The notes under the pieces were generated by a model that was not told the DNA's origin, ran no database searches, and saw only the letters and a program-made list of their open reading frames with translations. This document shows, piece after piece, positions 10,816 through 23,500 of a stretch of 64,000 nucleotides of DNA. Where the stretch lies: NCBI GenBank assembly GCA_030998225.1, contig JAPYXD010000308.1:8938001-9002000 (forward strand), read 5' to 3'. The position numbers were made by a program, and so were the translations under genes. Position 1 is the first letter of the stretch, and each line of letters opens with the position of its first letter. The stretch is from Diplolepis rosae. Taxonomy: Eukaryota > Arthropoda > Insecta > Hymenoptera > Diplolepididae.

Positions 10816-11206
10816 GTATTGCGGTTTCGTTGAGATTTCAAATGTCGCGTATCAATATATGATGCGTTTTTTTATTATCAAAATTTTTTTGAAATTGAAA
10901 TCATGAAATTCCAATCAAATACAAGTGTTCATTACAGGTGTTTTTTTTCAGAAAAGAAGGGTGCTCTGTGTGAGCGATTTATCGGGGCTGCATTTTTTGG
11001 GTTTATTGCTGTAGTCGATTGCCTACTATGAGGCTGAATCGTGATCGGTTAAGGGTTTGATACAGGTAAATTTTATGCCAAACTAGGGAACAAGAGTTTC
11101 TCCGTTTGAAAGGGTACAGTTTATTGCTTCTATTATCTTATATTCTATAATAAAATTTGTTTTGCAAATTTTTCTTTAACAATTTGTCACAAGTTTGGGT
11201 GCCGAG

Positions 11207-12212
11207 GGCTGCATGGCACCAGAGAGTGATGTCTTCTACGGTGTCTCCAGGAAACCAGGTCGCCTCTTGGAGTATTCAGACCTTACCTCTGCATGCGGTG
11301 CCCTGCAAGGGTGGATCTTATACTTCCCTAGCTGATCGTGGGGATAATATGGAGAGAAATGTTTTAGATAAAAGTATGCGCGAGGGATTGTTTAGAAGAA
11401 AGTTGGACGTAACGGTGGTGTCCGTCTGGCGCGAGACGGCAAAAACACTGCTTGTACGGGACACTTCAGATTGCGATGAAACGCATTTCAACGATTGAGG
11501 AAATGGTTCAAAAGATGGATGAATTTTTCAGGATAAAAAAAACATGTTTCTGACAATTATAGAGGGTATTGCGGAGGTGTTGCACGAATTGAAGCAACTC
11601 CGCAAAGATACCGAATACACAGAGGACTGGGCCAAATCATTATAACACCAGCTGGGAAGAGCTCGTGGTATGGAGGTGAAACTGACACAGGCCCAAAGTT
11701 TTAAGAGCGCCAGGGATGAGGACTGCCAGACAACCCAACAAACTGTAGCGAGCGGTACTCCGGACTTGCGAAAACGGCCGAGAGAGACACCGTGAGCCAA
11801 CGGAATACTGCAGCTAAAAAACCGGCGGTGCAGAGGTCCCAACCAGGAAGAACATTTGGAAGAAAAAGCCTAAACCGGACGCTAAAAATTCGGAGTGGCC
11901 AAAGCATTCTCGCCCATAAGCGGTGATAATAAAGCTCGCTGGAAGAGGGAGCTACGCGGCCATTTTAAAAGACCTCAAAAAGCGTGTCAAACCTGACGAA
12001 CTGGGCGTCACAGTCCAGGGAATTAGGGAAATGCAGTTTAAGGACCTGCTGGTGGAACGGAAATGCTCCAATGAACGCAGAGGGCTGCTAGATACCGCCT
12101 TAAAACAGGCTATTGGTCCCCAGGATCGAGGTTGAGATCGCGGACATAGAACCCAGCATCGAAGCCGAAGATGTCGAAAATGCTGTAAGAGGCTTTTTTT
12201 ATCATGGATCGG
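11207..12212 (+). pseudogene. LINE ORF1 (gag-like) remnant, R1-like
   Basis: Pieces in shifting frames read as the ORF1 of an R1-type non-LTR retrotransposon. At about 11940-12130 are YAAILKDLKKRVKPDELG, VTVQGIREMQFKDLLVE and KQAIG, and in the next frame RIEVEIADIEPSIEAEDVENAV. This is the esterase-free, RRM-like region that precedes the zinc knuckles in such proteins. Stops and frameshifts occur every 100-200 bp (for example at 11496). No reverse transcriptase follows: the fragment ends near 12212. ORF1p binds element RNA. Confidence 0.6.
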
Positions 12213-12479
12213 AGTTAGAACTCAAGGTATCTCTAACTTTTTTCTCACAGAAAAAATTGTTTAAATATGTATTGAAAATTCCATCTGGTCTTAAATGACC
12301 TTAATTCTAAATCTAGGTTGATAAGGTCGATATGGCAGAGTTCAGTTATCATGGTGAATGATACACTCTTCTAATTATCGACATAATCGACTGAAATGAT
12401 TTAGAACAATTTGTATATAGTTCATAATATATCCGTGGCCAAATTGGCGTAAATAGATTCTGTGAGAAAAGTTTTGTGG

Positions 12480-12600
12480 AACCTCCGTAGCTCAGATGAT
12501 AGAGCATTCGACCGGCAATCGAAAGGTCCTGGGCTCGATACCCAGCGGAGTGGAAGCGTTCCTTTTTTCACAAAAAAAATTGTTTAAATTGCCTTTTCAA
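12480..12600 (+). repeat. tRNA-derived SINE head (copy 1)
   Basis: A tRNA-like fold is readable: D arm GCTC/GAGC, anticodon stem TTCGA/TCGAA with loop CCGGCAA, and T arm CTGGG/CCCAG with CTCGATA loop. The acceptor stem pairs only 5 of 7 and position 33 is C rather than U, so I do not call it a working tRNA gene. A similar head and tail (CGTTCCTTTTTTCACA) recurs at 45712-45790, which supports a SINE family. Confidence 0.6.
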
Positions 12601-12690
12601 TGTTCAACAATAATCTGCTAACATATTCATATCCCACCTTCCCTGATACCTACGTTCCATTTCCTTTATGTCTTGATGGAATGGAATTGA
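12592..12690 (-). pseudogene. Fragment of an element-borne gene (minus orientation)
   Basis: The minus strand reads PFHQDIKEMERRYQGRWD followed by MNMLADYC, a stop, then TLKR. This is the C-terminal part of the same protein whose middle part lies at 13001-13500 on the opposite strand. The pair suggests an inversion or two independent truncated insertions. Confidence 0.55.
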
Positions 12691-13000
12691 TTGGTCAATC
12701 AGAACTCTAAAGGCTGTATTTCTCCATAATACGAATTAGTACGCTTCTGTTCCAATTGCGCGCTCAGTGAAAATGAAAGAAAAATACAATACAATAATTG
12801 TATGTACAATAATTGCAGTATTGTTAAAACGAATTGACTACAACAAATAACAGTGGAAAATTTGTGGAGATTTCAAGATTGTAACTATAATCTTAGGCAG
12901 CAATCTGGTTTCACAAAATTCCCATGATTTTTATATCTGTGGGATAGCAGAGACCGTCAGTCATTATAAGAGAAAAATCTGGCTGGAAAGAAGAGAGCTT

Positions 13001-13560
13001 ATGCAAGAAACAAAGAATGTTGTCCAGAAACCTTTAGTTCCAAAATCTGAAATTTTATCACCCTCACTTCACATCAAGCTTGGATTGATGAAGCAGTTTA
13101 CGAAAGCACTCTACAAAAATGGACAATGTTTTCAATATATAGCCAACACTTTTCCCACAATTTCAGATGCTAAATTGAAAAAAGGTGTTTTTACAGGACC
13201 AGAGAGTAGAACTTTGTTGAAAGATCAAAAATTTACGTAGTCAATGAACAAAGTCGAAAAGTCAGCTTGGACGAGTTTCAAAAATGCGACAGAACATTTT
13301 TTGGGAAATAAGAGATCCGATGTCTACGAAAAAATTGTAGCTAAAATGGTATGCAGTTTCAACAAATCAGGATGCTTAATAAATTTGAAATTGCATTTCC
13401 TTGATTCTCATACCGCCTACTTTCCGGAAAACTTGGGTGACTACAGACACGGAACGTGGGTATAAAGGAACATGGGACGTGATTATTGGAACCTCAAAAG
13501 AGATTTACCTGACAAAGAATTGAAATGCAAAAGAAATCCTCTACGCAGGTCTTTTGAAAA
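13001..13560 (+). pseudogene. Fragment of an element-borne gene of unknown function (plus orientation)
   Basis: Two open pieces (13001-13240 and 13244-13465) are in the same frame, separated by one TAG at 13238-13240. They read as one protein, with LHIKLGLMKQFTKALYKNG, FPTISDAKLKKGVFTGP, EKSAWTSFKNATEHFLGN and LKLHFLDSHTAYFPENLG. The region after 13465 drifts out of frame (RDYWNLKRDLPDKE). I recognise it as a type repeated many times in arthropod genomes and probably transposon-linked, but I cannot give its function. Confidence 0.55.
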
Positions 13561-14426
13561 CAAACAAAAAAAACAATATTAAAAAAAATCCAAGTAAAAA
13601 AACGTCTCCAAAAAAAATTCACAATAACATGCGCAGAGCATTTACTTTCGAGTGAAGAAAATATAAATTTATTAAAACTGATATTTGCATAAAGAAATTC
13701 AATCTTTGTATTTCTCAAAGTATATTTCTCGAATGTACGTTCATACATAGACATTTTTGCAACAGATTTATTCAGAATCCAATTAGCAGTCGACAGAAAG
13801 AAAATCGATAGTATTGTTACGTCATAAATTCATTGTTAATAACTTTCAGAAAAAAATTTTTTTTGAGACCGAAACTCGGGAATATCTTTTTTGACATGAA
13901 AGCTATGAAAAATTTCTCTGAACAGCTTGAAAAAACAATTATATACGCTTAGTAGACAACTTAGAAAAATTCAACCTTGACTGAAAATTCAAAGTCGAAT
14001 AAAAATAAAGTGGTAAGCAGAAAATTTCAAAAATTCGGGTTTCGACTAATCTCGATCAATAATACTACAACGCTATGTAGGTCGCTTATTTAGCTCCGCA
14101 CACTTTTTTTGTGTGCCTGTGTTATGATAGAATTACAATTTGATAGTGTTGGTTATGTAAAAATAAAAGTTAGCAGAAATTGTATTTCTTTTTCTCATAA
14201 ACGAGTACAGTATAAAAAAAATTCTGCATATATTTTTTATCCAATTATCATTTCTATTGTCCGAGCATGATGTGATAGAAAACGTATTTTATAGAATGAT
14301 AATTTATTTAAGATACAACGTTTAAATTCATTTCATTCATAATATTAACAATATTAATGCATTATATTATAGCTGAATTCTCAAACACCTAAGAATGAGA
14401 CAATAGACTTTATCGGCTTTTACTAC

Positions 14427-14432
14427 TTTATT
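14427..14432 (-). terminator. Polyadenylation signal of SF3B2
   Basis: AATAAA on the minus strand lies 24 nt after the SF3B2 stop codon (14456-14458). No other signal is as close. Confidence 0.6.
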
Positions 14433-14455
14433 TAAAAAATAAAATGAGCGAGTAT

Positions 14456-14524
14456 TCAAAATTTGAATTCCTTGTATTTCTTTGAAGATTTGTTGTCCGT
14501 GTTTTGCTGGCGTTTTCGCTTGCT
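14456..14524 (-). CDS. SF3B2: SF3B2 coding exon 5 (last)
   Basis: 23 codons including the stop, after acceptor TTCACAG. It encodes the basic tail ending KKYKEFKF, the invariant C-terminus of the family. Phase 0 matches the donor at 16183. Confidence 0.92.
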   Translation of the reverse strand, partial: SKRKRQQNTDNKSSKKYKEFKF

Positions 14525-17500
14525 CTGTGAACAAAGAATTATTATCATGAACTAAAAAGATCGCATTTTCCTGTATTGATTTAAATCTTATTATTATCTT
14601 AAAAACATTTTTAGAAACGATAACAAAAAGTAGTGATAAGAAGTTTAAAACAGATATTAAGATCAGAGCAATTCGTAATCAAGAAATGCTTTGATTGAAA
14701 GTACCATAATTTATATATTTTTCTAGTAATTCTTGATGAGCAATGTAGAATTAAAGATAACATTTCTTTTTTAAGAATATAATTATAGCAAGTTTTTAGC
14801 ACCTTTCCCAAAAACTATCCAATAACTGATGTCTCTTATTGTGCATTAACATTATTTTACATTAATGTAAGTAAAAAATTCAGTAGTACCCATTCCTTAT
14901 TTTTAATAATACAAGGGTTGTTTGAAAAGTTCCGGACTCGAAATAGAGATGGCGTTAGAATGCTCAATATTCCGATAGTGTCGCGTGCTTTTATCCTTCA
15001 GATATCTCTAACCCAAACTTTAAGCCATACGGTTGTTTATTAAGTGTTCAACAGCCGTCCAAAGTAAGCATTTCAAGTGATTTGAAAAAATGGATGAATT
15101 GGAAATTCGTGCTGTGATTAAATAACTTTTATTTGAAAGGTTCATCTGCAGATGAAGTAAAAAGTGTGTTCGATTCAACGTTGAAAAAATCATTATCGTC
15201 GAATACAAGGGTTAATCGATATGTTTCGAAATTTAAAAAGGGACACGCAAGCACCAGTAATGAGCCACACAGTGGACATCTGAGTGATATGACAAATCTT
15301 GGAATGATGAAAAAAGTCTACAAAATCGTTATCGGCGGCCGCATAAATAAAGTACGCGGGATAGCGGAGGCCGTAGGCATCTCATCTGAATGTGTTGACA
15401 TCTTACATGAAAATTTAGGTATAAAAAAACTTTGCGTGAGATAATTGCAGCGTCTGCTTAAATTTCGACTAAAGACAGCATTGTGATGCTGTTTTAACCG
15501 ATTGTTTATGGATATAAGCGATATTTGTTGATAAGCGTCTTCCAGTCAAATTTTCGCGTCTATTTATAACCGTTAATAAGACTTCGGTTCATTACTACAC
15601 ACCTGAGACTAAGGAATAGTGGAAACAATGAAACCCAAGGCAGAGTGGTGCACCAGCTAATAATCTTCATAGATCACCTTAAGAAACGAAAAACAATCAA
15701 CAGCGAGTATCATGCCAATTTACGTTTGAAGCAAATTGAAACTTCGTGAAAGAATTGAAGCCTTTGAATAATAAAATTAAGAACAAGCGCCTGGTGTTAA
15801 AAATAAAGTTCTGTTTTGTCACGACAATGCACCAGTTCATACCTCTCTCATTGCGAAGGACAGAATAAAGGAATTAAAATTCGAATTGCTGTCTAATGAT
15901 ACCTAGCGGTATTGGTTCCATGAGACTTTTATCTGTTCTTAAATCACAAAAATGTCTTGAAAGTAACAAATTTTCAGACAATACTGTGGTGATCGCCGCT
16001 GCAGATGGATATTTTGAGAATCTCAACAAATCCTTTTACTAAATCATCACAAAAGCCCTGGAATATCGGTGGGCCGAGTGTATAGAGCTAAAAGGAAACT
16101 ATATAAAAAAATAATTGTTTCTTGTCCAGGCTCGGAACTTTTCAAATAACCCTCAAAGTTCTTATGAGATTGTAAAATGAAACCTTTTGTCTCTGGACGT
16201 GATCCTGGAGCATGTCAGATAAATCTTCTCGTCTATGCCCTTGCTTCGACCGCATCGTCTCCTCATAACGTGAGGCCATTGTTTCAGAATCTAGATCCAA
16301 TTCACTAGGATCCAAAGCGAGTTCTACGGTCCCATCCTTTTCCCTAGTATCAGTGGAAGCACCACTCATACCACGTCTTGCTGCAATAACAGACGGCGGT
16401 GCCTGACCACCAGCACCAGTCATATCGTATACATGGGTGCTGCCCATCATTGAATTTCCCAGGCCTTCAGTCCTTCTTTCTTGAAGAACTGTGTATAGTG
16501 CAGGAGTATCTCCACCCTCCATTTCGCTTTCAATTTTTTTCTTACGTAATTCAATGGTCTCAGGTGTCTCAATACCCGCAGGGATAGATGCTATTCCACT
16601 CGGGGTTATCAGCCCCTCTGCACCCGGGGTAACGAGACCACTGGTATCACCTTCTCCTTCTTTTTCTTCGCCGTCACCCTCTCTATCTTCGTCGTCTTCA
16701 TCTTCATCTTCATCGCCTGACGATTCTGATTCAGGTTCGCCCCAAAGTCCACGGTCAACGTCTTCATCTAAGGCGTCGGACCCTGGTGCACGGGCTATTC
16801 CAAATACGTCACCATAAAGAGGTCGACCGCTTTCGTCAACTGGTGGCTTTCCCCAACCTCCAGCGTGGTAACCAAAGGCACAACCTTCCGGAATTGGAGC
16901 ATTTAATCCTAAAACGAATGCATTAAAAGTAAAATTTTTAATTGATTCCTCTTTTTACTCTTTTCCATATTCAGAATTATTTAAAATTAATGTATAAATA
17001 TATCCTTATTTAAAAACATTTGGAAAAATTTAAAACTAGTGATTGCATGAATAACTATTTACAATATTCATCATAAATTATATAAAAAATAATGATAAAA
17101 TAGCTTTTAATTTATAATTGTTAAAACTGAGTGTCAAATAGATTTGGAAGAATTTAGCATTGCTTCAAAAATGGGCTTTAAGACTTTTTCTAAAAATTAT
17201 TAGAATAATATTAACTCTGGAGCCAAACATGGTACAAAAACTTCGTAACATTTCAAATAAAGACTGTACTTGTGACGCTGCTATTTCTTGTAGGCCAGCA
17301 ACGCCCACTTCGGTACCGTATTTCTGAGATCCACAAAAAAAACAAAATTATATTCCAAATTTCAAAACAAACCCTCAGGGCGCCAGACCTTTCTTGGGTC
17401 AATGTCACACTCATGAAAGGGGGTGGGGGGGGGGGGGGGACTTCTCTCCTCAGGGCGCATCGCAAACAAGAGCACGACAAGTACCAACTTAAATTCCTAT

Positions 17501-20500
17501 ACCCCGGGCACAACGCATCGCGAGACTATAAGCATTAACAAAACTTAACCTCAAAATAAATCAAGACTCAGAAATACAGTATACCGGGCATAATCGGTCT
17601 AGCTCAGTCCCGAATTCTGGATAATGGTGGAGCGCGGGGTTCGTGCGCGGTAGGGAAAGTAAAGGCTTCAATCCCACAAAGAAAAAAAATAAAGAAGTTG
17701 AAATAAAATATAATAAAATTCTATTTATTTATAATTAAAATCGCTGTCCATCGACATTTATAAATTTCAATAACACAATGATAAACGAACCCTAGTTCGA
17801 ACGGCAATACAATTGTAGTAATTCAGTACCGAGCCGGCCGCGCCATCTTGTTTCGCTAGCTCGCAAGATCTGCCTTGGTCACCAGGGTAGATTCATTAGT
17901 TCGACTTCAAAGTTCGATAAAAACTCGATCCGCCACTTTTATTCTAATGAACACACAATTTTTCTTGATCCTAACCTCATTCGCAACGATAGAGCCCACT
18001 CAATACAAAAAAAAACTAAAGTCCAACGCGCATACTCGATAACCTACTCTAAAGACGCCATTTTGTTCGCCAGATTACACTACCTGAAAGAGAAAGTTCC
18101 CGGTCGCACAAAAAAAGAACTGTAAGGTTCGCCTGAACCTCAAAATATACGCAAAATAATGATCTCAACATACCGCAAAACAAACGCCATTAGTTCGCTA
18201 ATTCGCCGCAAGGCGAGTTAGTCAGTCGAAATTGCTTTTAATTAATTTATTTTAAACATTCCAAAAAAAACTACTCCTGTAAAAATCTAAGATGTCAATC
18301 TAACCTGTAAATGGTCCCGATATCACTAACTAACCCGACTTCTAGGTTAGGACTTCCACTCCTCTCATTCCACAGCCATTACTCAATCTCAAGCTATTAC
18401 TGTGACAATAATAATAATAGCATTCCAAGATATACAATAATTACATGCCATAAATTTTTAATAACAATAATCCTAACATGAAAGCTCGTAAATCGCACTC
18501 TACACTTGGTCAAAGCTCGATATATATATAAAACAGAAAAATATTAAATCCTCACTCGTGCACTATTTGTCAAAAATCTCGAAATTACTCTACAATAGTT
18601 CCATAAACCCGATCGCTAAAATTCCGGAGCACGTGTGAGAATTCAACTACTCAAAATCGCAATTACTCCGCGAGATTTCTCACGTAGTCTCACCATTAAT
18701 TGGCTGAGGATTCCATTACGCGTCACCACGTGCAAGCCTCAAGCTCAAAAGCAAGATCCTTGTTACTACTCGAAATCACTAATATTACGCGACACTATTC
18801 TCAATTGATAAAACACACAAAAATCTTCAACCCCACAAAATACGCGACTTATTGAAATTTCCCTCACAATATTCTCTTAGCACAATTTTACTTGGCGCCT
18901 GCACGTGGCGTCTAAACTCAAAAAAATATATCCTCTCGCCAAATACAAAAGACCTCACTATCACAACTTATTCCAATGCCGAACGCCACTCCTTGCTATC
19001 TCGTCTCGCCGCAAACAGCTCGAAAATCGCCTCCTTTTCCTTCGCAATCCAACGGACACTTTTGCCTCTGGCCGACCCTCGACGTTACTCTCTCGAAGTC
19101 CCACTAGAAGTGTCTCCTCTTTCTCTCGACCTCTTCCGCTTCGTTGTTTCAGCCCGCCAAAATTCTCTATAGGTGTCGCTCCAGTCGCCACTTTTGCTGT
19201 CTTCCGCCCGCTACTAGTGGAAAAGAGGGAGCCACCATACAGATGCAGTAATTTATTTAAATACAGGAGCGTAATTAGTCCTGGTTTACTTCATTCAATC
19301 ATGACAGTGGTCTTACTATTTATAGTAATTTAATCTATTTATAGTAATTAATCCATTCGTAGTAATTAATTATTCATAATAATCAATTATTCATAGTAAT
19401 CAATTATTTTTAGTAATTAATTATCCTTAGTAATTAATTATTTTTAGTAATTATTTATACGGAAGATGTTAATTTGACGTCTTTCCTCTCCGTTGGCATC
19501 CACGAAGTCAGTTTCTGGCCCCCCATGCTCATCTGTACACGCTAGGAGTCTTGCAGGGAGCTAGCAGATGAAATGCGGTATGTTACGGGCCTGAGCCTAG
19601 AGGTCCCACGCGATATACCGGGGAGCGGCGCCAAAATCTTCTTTAAGGATACTTTATGCCGATAGGTCCATCCAGCATCCAGTAGTTAATTAATGCTCCT
19701 CTGATTCTGGTGTTATTTTGCTACACATTTTTAAAATGTTAATTATTTTTAGAGTTATTAATATTTTCCAAAAATATCTAAAGGGCCTAGGGGGGTATGT
19801 ATGCAAAAGTTGCCCCTGCTCGTATCCGGTTGATATTAACACCATAGATGGGTATCCGTGTGACATGAAATTTCAAAATTATAAAAAGTATAGGCTCCAT
19901 TTGAATGCAATAGTTTATAAAATAGATTCAGTTTTATATAAATAACAATAAGAACGGTTTTTTAAATTGATCACTGAAAAATAAACAATTTCCTTTCTTT
20001 AGAAGTATGGGGAATCTAATGAAATCAATTTCAAATTCTTTAAATTTGAATTTAATTTGCATTTATTTGCGATATAAGAGTTTGAAATTGTCTACGGGGA
20101 CACCTGCCGGCAACGTATCCTATCTGATACGCGACTAGTGATCCTCCAATAATGTAGGCAGAGGCAGAAACTTCAAACTCAACTAATTAATTTTACAATA
20201 ATTTTATTTGAATTGGCATTATGGTAATAAAATGAATGATGACCAATATTAAAGTATTGGAAAATATTATCTCAATTAAATTATGTGCATTATTCGTGAA
20301 TATTGAAAATATTAAACACTGTAAAAGTAAATAAAATACATGAAATGTACGTAGTCATTATAACACATTATTCTTTATCAAACCGAAAAAAGTGAATGTT
20401 TTCTGAATTGAAATTAAACTATAGCTCTAAATTATCCAGACACCTGTTGTTCGAGCCATTGTCGAGGTGTCTTAATTTTTATAAAATAAGTTAAATTATT

Positions 20501-23500
20501 TTTCGATAATAATATGAATGTTGATCAAATTTTGCATCCAATGGTTCCAAGTTGAAGGCAAAATATTAATTTTATAAAAATATATTACAAAAACTGTCAA
20601 AGGGCCTAGGGGGGTATGTATGCAAAAGTTGCCCCTGCTTGTATCCGGTTGATATTAACACCATAGATGGGTATCCATGTGACATGAAATCCCTCCAAAG
20701 GAGAAAGTCCAGTATTCATTTTTGAGGGAGTTATGGAGGGGGTAAGTAAAATCGAAAAAGTCATTTTTCTCGAGAACGGCTTGACCGATTTGGATATGTT
20801 ATAGACACTATCAAGACCTTTTAGAGGAAAAAGTTTCAATTTTTTCCCGCGAAAAATAGAGGTAAAAAAATGTTTTGAAGTTCCCCTTCAACATATATTT
20901 TTCCCACATTTTTAGTCATGGTGCGTCATGGCTCAAAAACAGAAAATCTTGCAGCGAGGTGCCATACACCTACGTAGTCCTGATTAACGACCCAAACGTA
21001 CACATGATGCAATTCTTTTTTGAATTCTGTGAATGCAGTCGAATGTTTCCATGACATGTTATAAGTCGTTACGACATTGAAGCTCTGCTCCCATGATTCG
21101 ATTGTTTTGAGACGATAAATGCTTTCATGACATTTCATTGTGTACTACGATGCCAACTTGATGATATTCCACATTCATTTGTTTCAAACTAATTGACGAA
21201 TGTTCTTATGATATCTCTTTGACTGCTGCGAATGCAACTCGCTGATTTCGTTATTCAGTTGTTTCGTACCGACAGTCAAATGTTTTCGTGATATTCCATT
21301 GTGCATCGGGACATAAGCTTTCTTATTCTGGTTTTCTGTTATTTCGAACGAGTTCTTGAATGTTCTCTTGGCAGAATACTCGTTGCCGCAACTTTAACTT
21401 GCTGTTCCTGTTCTTCTTTCGTTCAAAGTGATCGTCAAATATTTTTATGTTCTCTTGTTTGCCTTTGCGTTACTAACTGTCCTTCATTCATCCTATTCTA
21501 AACCGCACTGTCAAATGTTTCTATGACAACTTATTGGTGAATTGTCGACTCTTAGAAACGAAAAGATCAACTCATGCTCGGAAATATATAATTGATTCTC
21601 TTCTTTTGACTTTATGCTACCGCAATAATCGATTATACTTTGGTAAGAGTATCGATTGAACTATATACTTATGATTTAATAATCTTCAATCTTTGATGCA
21701 ATAATGAACAAGCAAAAAATTAATGTCACATGTGCTGGTTGCGATGTTTTCCTGAGAAAGAGGAAAGGTAAGAAAAAGGTGATGAAAAACGTAACAGAAG
21801 CAAATCATTTTTCACTTGCTCTGAAACGAATAATAGATGTTGATGACATTTTGTGTAATAGTTGTCGACTTTCTGCGTACAAAAAGAATCTGAACAATGA
21901 CTCATACTAACCTCGAGAGCGCCTCTTCTTCCGACAATGAATCAATCAGCATTAAGGATCCATCGTTTGAAGTTAAACTATAAATCGAATAATCAAACCC
22001 CTCATGTTGAAGGCATTGAACTTCATATTCAGCGGACTATTGCGACTCATAAATATCGTTGCCTCTGTTCTTCTACGACGAATTTGACTACGATTCCGGA
22101 AGATGCTTGAATGCAGTCTTATATTCAGAAAAATATATACATACCACAGGGAAATCGATTCTGTCGAATTCATATCATCAAGAATCGTTTTTTCGAAGAA
22201 GATCTCAAACTTCTGAAGGTACATTCTAATACAATGAGTGTCATTGCATTGGAGTTATCTAAAGTAATGGAAACCCTCTCTATGAGGTGTGATTCAAGTT
22301 TATTTGTTAAAATAGGGGAATATAGTCTTCCCGAAAAAGATTTGAAAGTGTTCACAGGATTAAAATGGGAACAACTCAATTCTCTGAATGATATGTTGAT
22401 TTCCTTGCGAACAGCTCCCCTCAACTCTAATGGAGGAATATGAAGAATTATGATTATTATTTTCGGCGTAGTACAAGTTGCGGCCAACTGTTGGCGCTAC
22501 GTGTCGGCCCCGCTGCACCCCACCCCGCTCGCCTAAGTGTGCGTCTGTCCTCGCATATCATCGTTTGGTCCTCGTTGCACTGCGTCGCACAAACGTGAAA
22601 AACAGCAAACAGTGAAAAATGAATTCAATGAAGGTGATGTTAAATAAACGGAGGTGTTGTGTTGTTTCTGGGTGTGCCTCGTCTCGTCACGCGAAGCATC
22701 ACCAATTCCCTAAGGACGAAATCAGGGTTTGTTGTGGTTAGAGGCAGTGTCAAACCCACTTCTGAAGAACCTACTAGTTGTAACCTTTTAGTCAGCACAA
22801 TTAATAGGATTTCTCTGAGTGTACACAAAAAATTTCGAATAAATAAATATATTTTTATTCATATGTATGACTTCTGATTTCAATAATATTATTTTTAATA
22901 TAATTATTCCTATATTTTTAATTATATTACATTGTCTTATAATTTTAAAAATTGACTCTAATAATCAGTAAAATGTATAAACTAAGTGAAAAAATGTATA
23001 AAAATATCAGAAAATTTATTTCTTAAACTTTCTGTATTTTTATACGTGTTTTTCACTTACTTTATCTATTTTACTGATCATTATAGAAAATATTAAAAAT
23101 TCTAACACATATACAATCCACAATAACATACATACGTCACACATTGATACTTTTAGTTCAAGTTGCGGCCAACTGTTGGCGCTGTGCTTCTTCATATTTC
23201 TACCATTGAGTTAAGAGGGCCTGCTTGCGAAACAGCCAAACTCGTTCTGCGATCCAAGCACTCGTAGTTTTCTTGTTAAAATTACGCAGTGGAAACTCTA
23301 ATAAAATGCTTTCTTCTATCTTACAATTGGAAAACGAACACAATGTTTCTGATTATTGTGATGGTTCCGCTTTGCAAACCGTTCATTATTTGCACGACTG
23401 ATGGCTTCATTGTTGACATGCTTGGACCATATCTTGTCAATCAAAATGATGATGAAATTTTGAAGAGTATTGTTGAAGATCCACATGGTTTACGCAGATT

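Noticed and set aside
12480..12556. Functional tRNA gene
   Set aside because: The acceptor stem pairs only 5 of 7, position 33 is not U, and a similar head plus tail recurs at 45.7 kb; a SINE is more likely.
16491..16817. Ser-rich plus-strand open frame
   Set aside because: Antisense of the acidic Glu/Asp run of SF3B2 exon 4.
17423..17442. Poly-G run as a functional quadruplex
   Set aside because: Could form one, but a simple homopolymer in an intron gives no evidence of function and may be length-uncertain.
18852..19333. Overlapping open frames of 106-142 codons
   Set aside because: No domain, no splice or start support, composition typical of the GC-richer patch; both strands are equally open.
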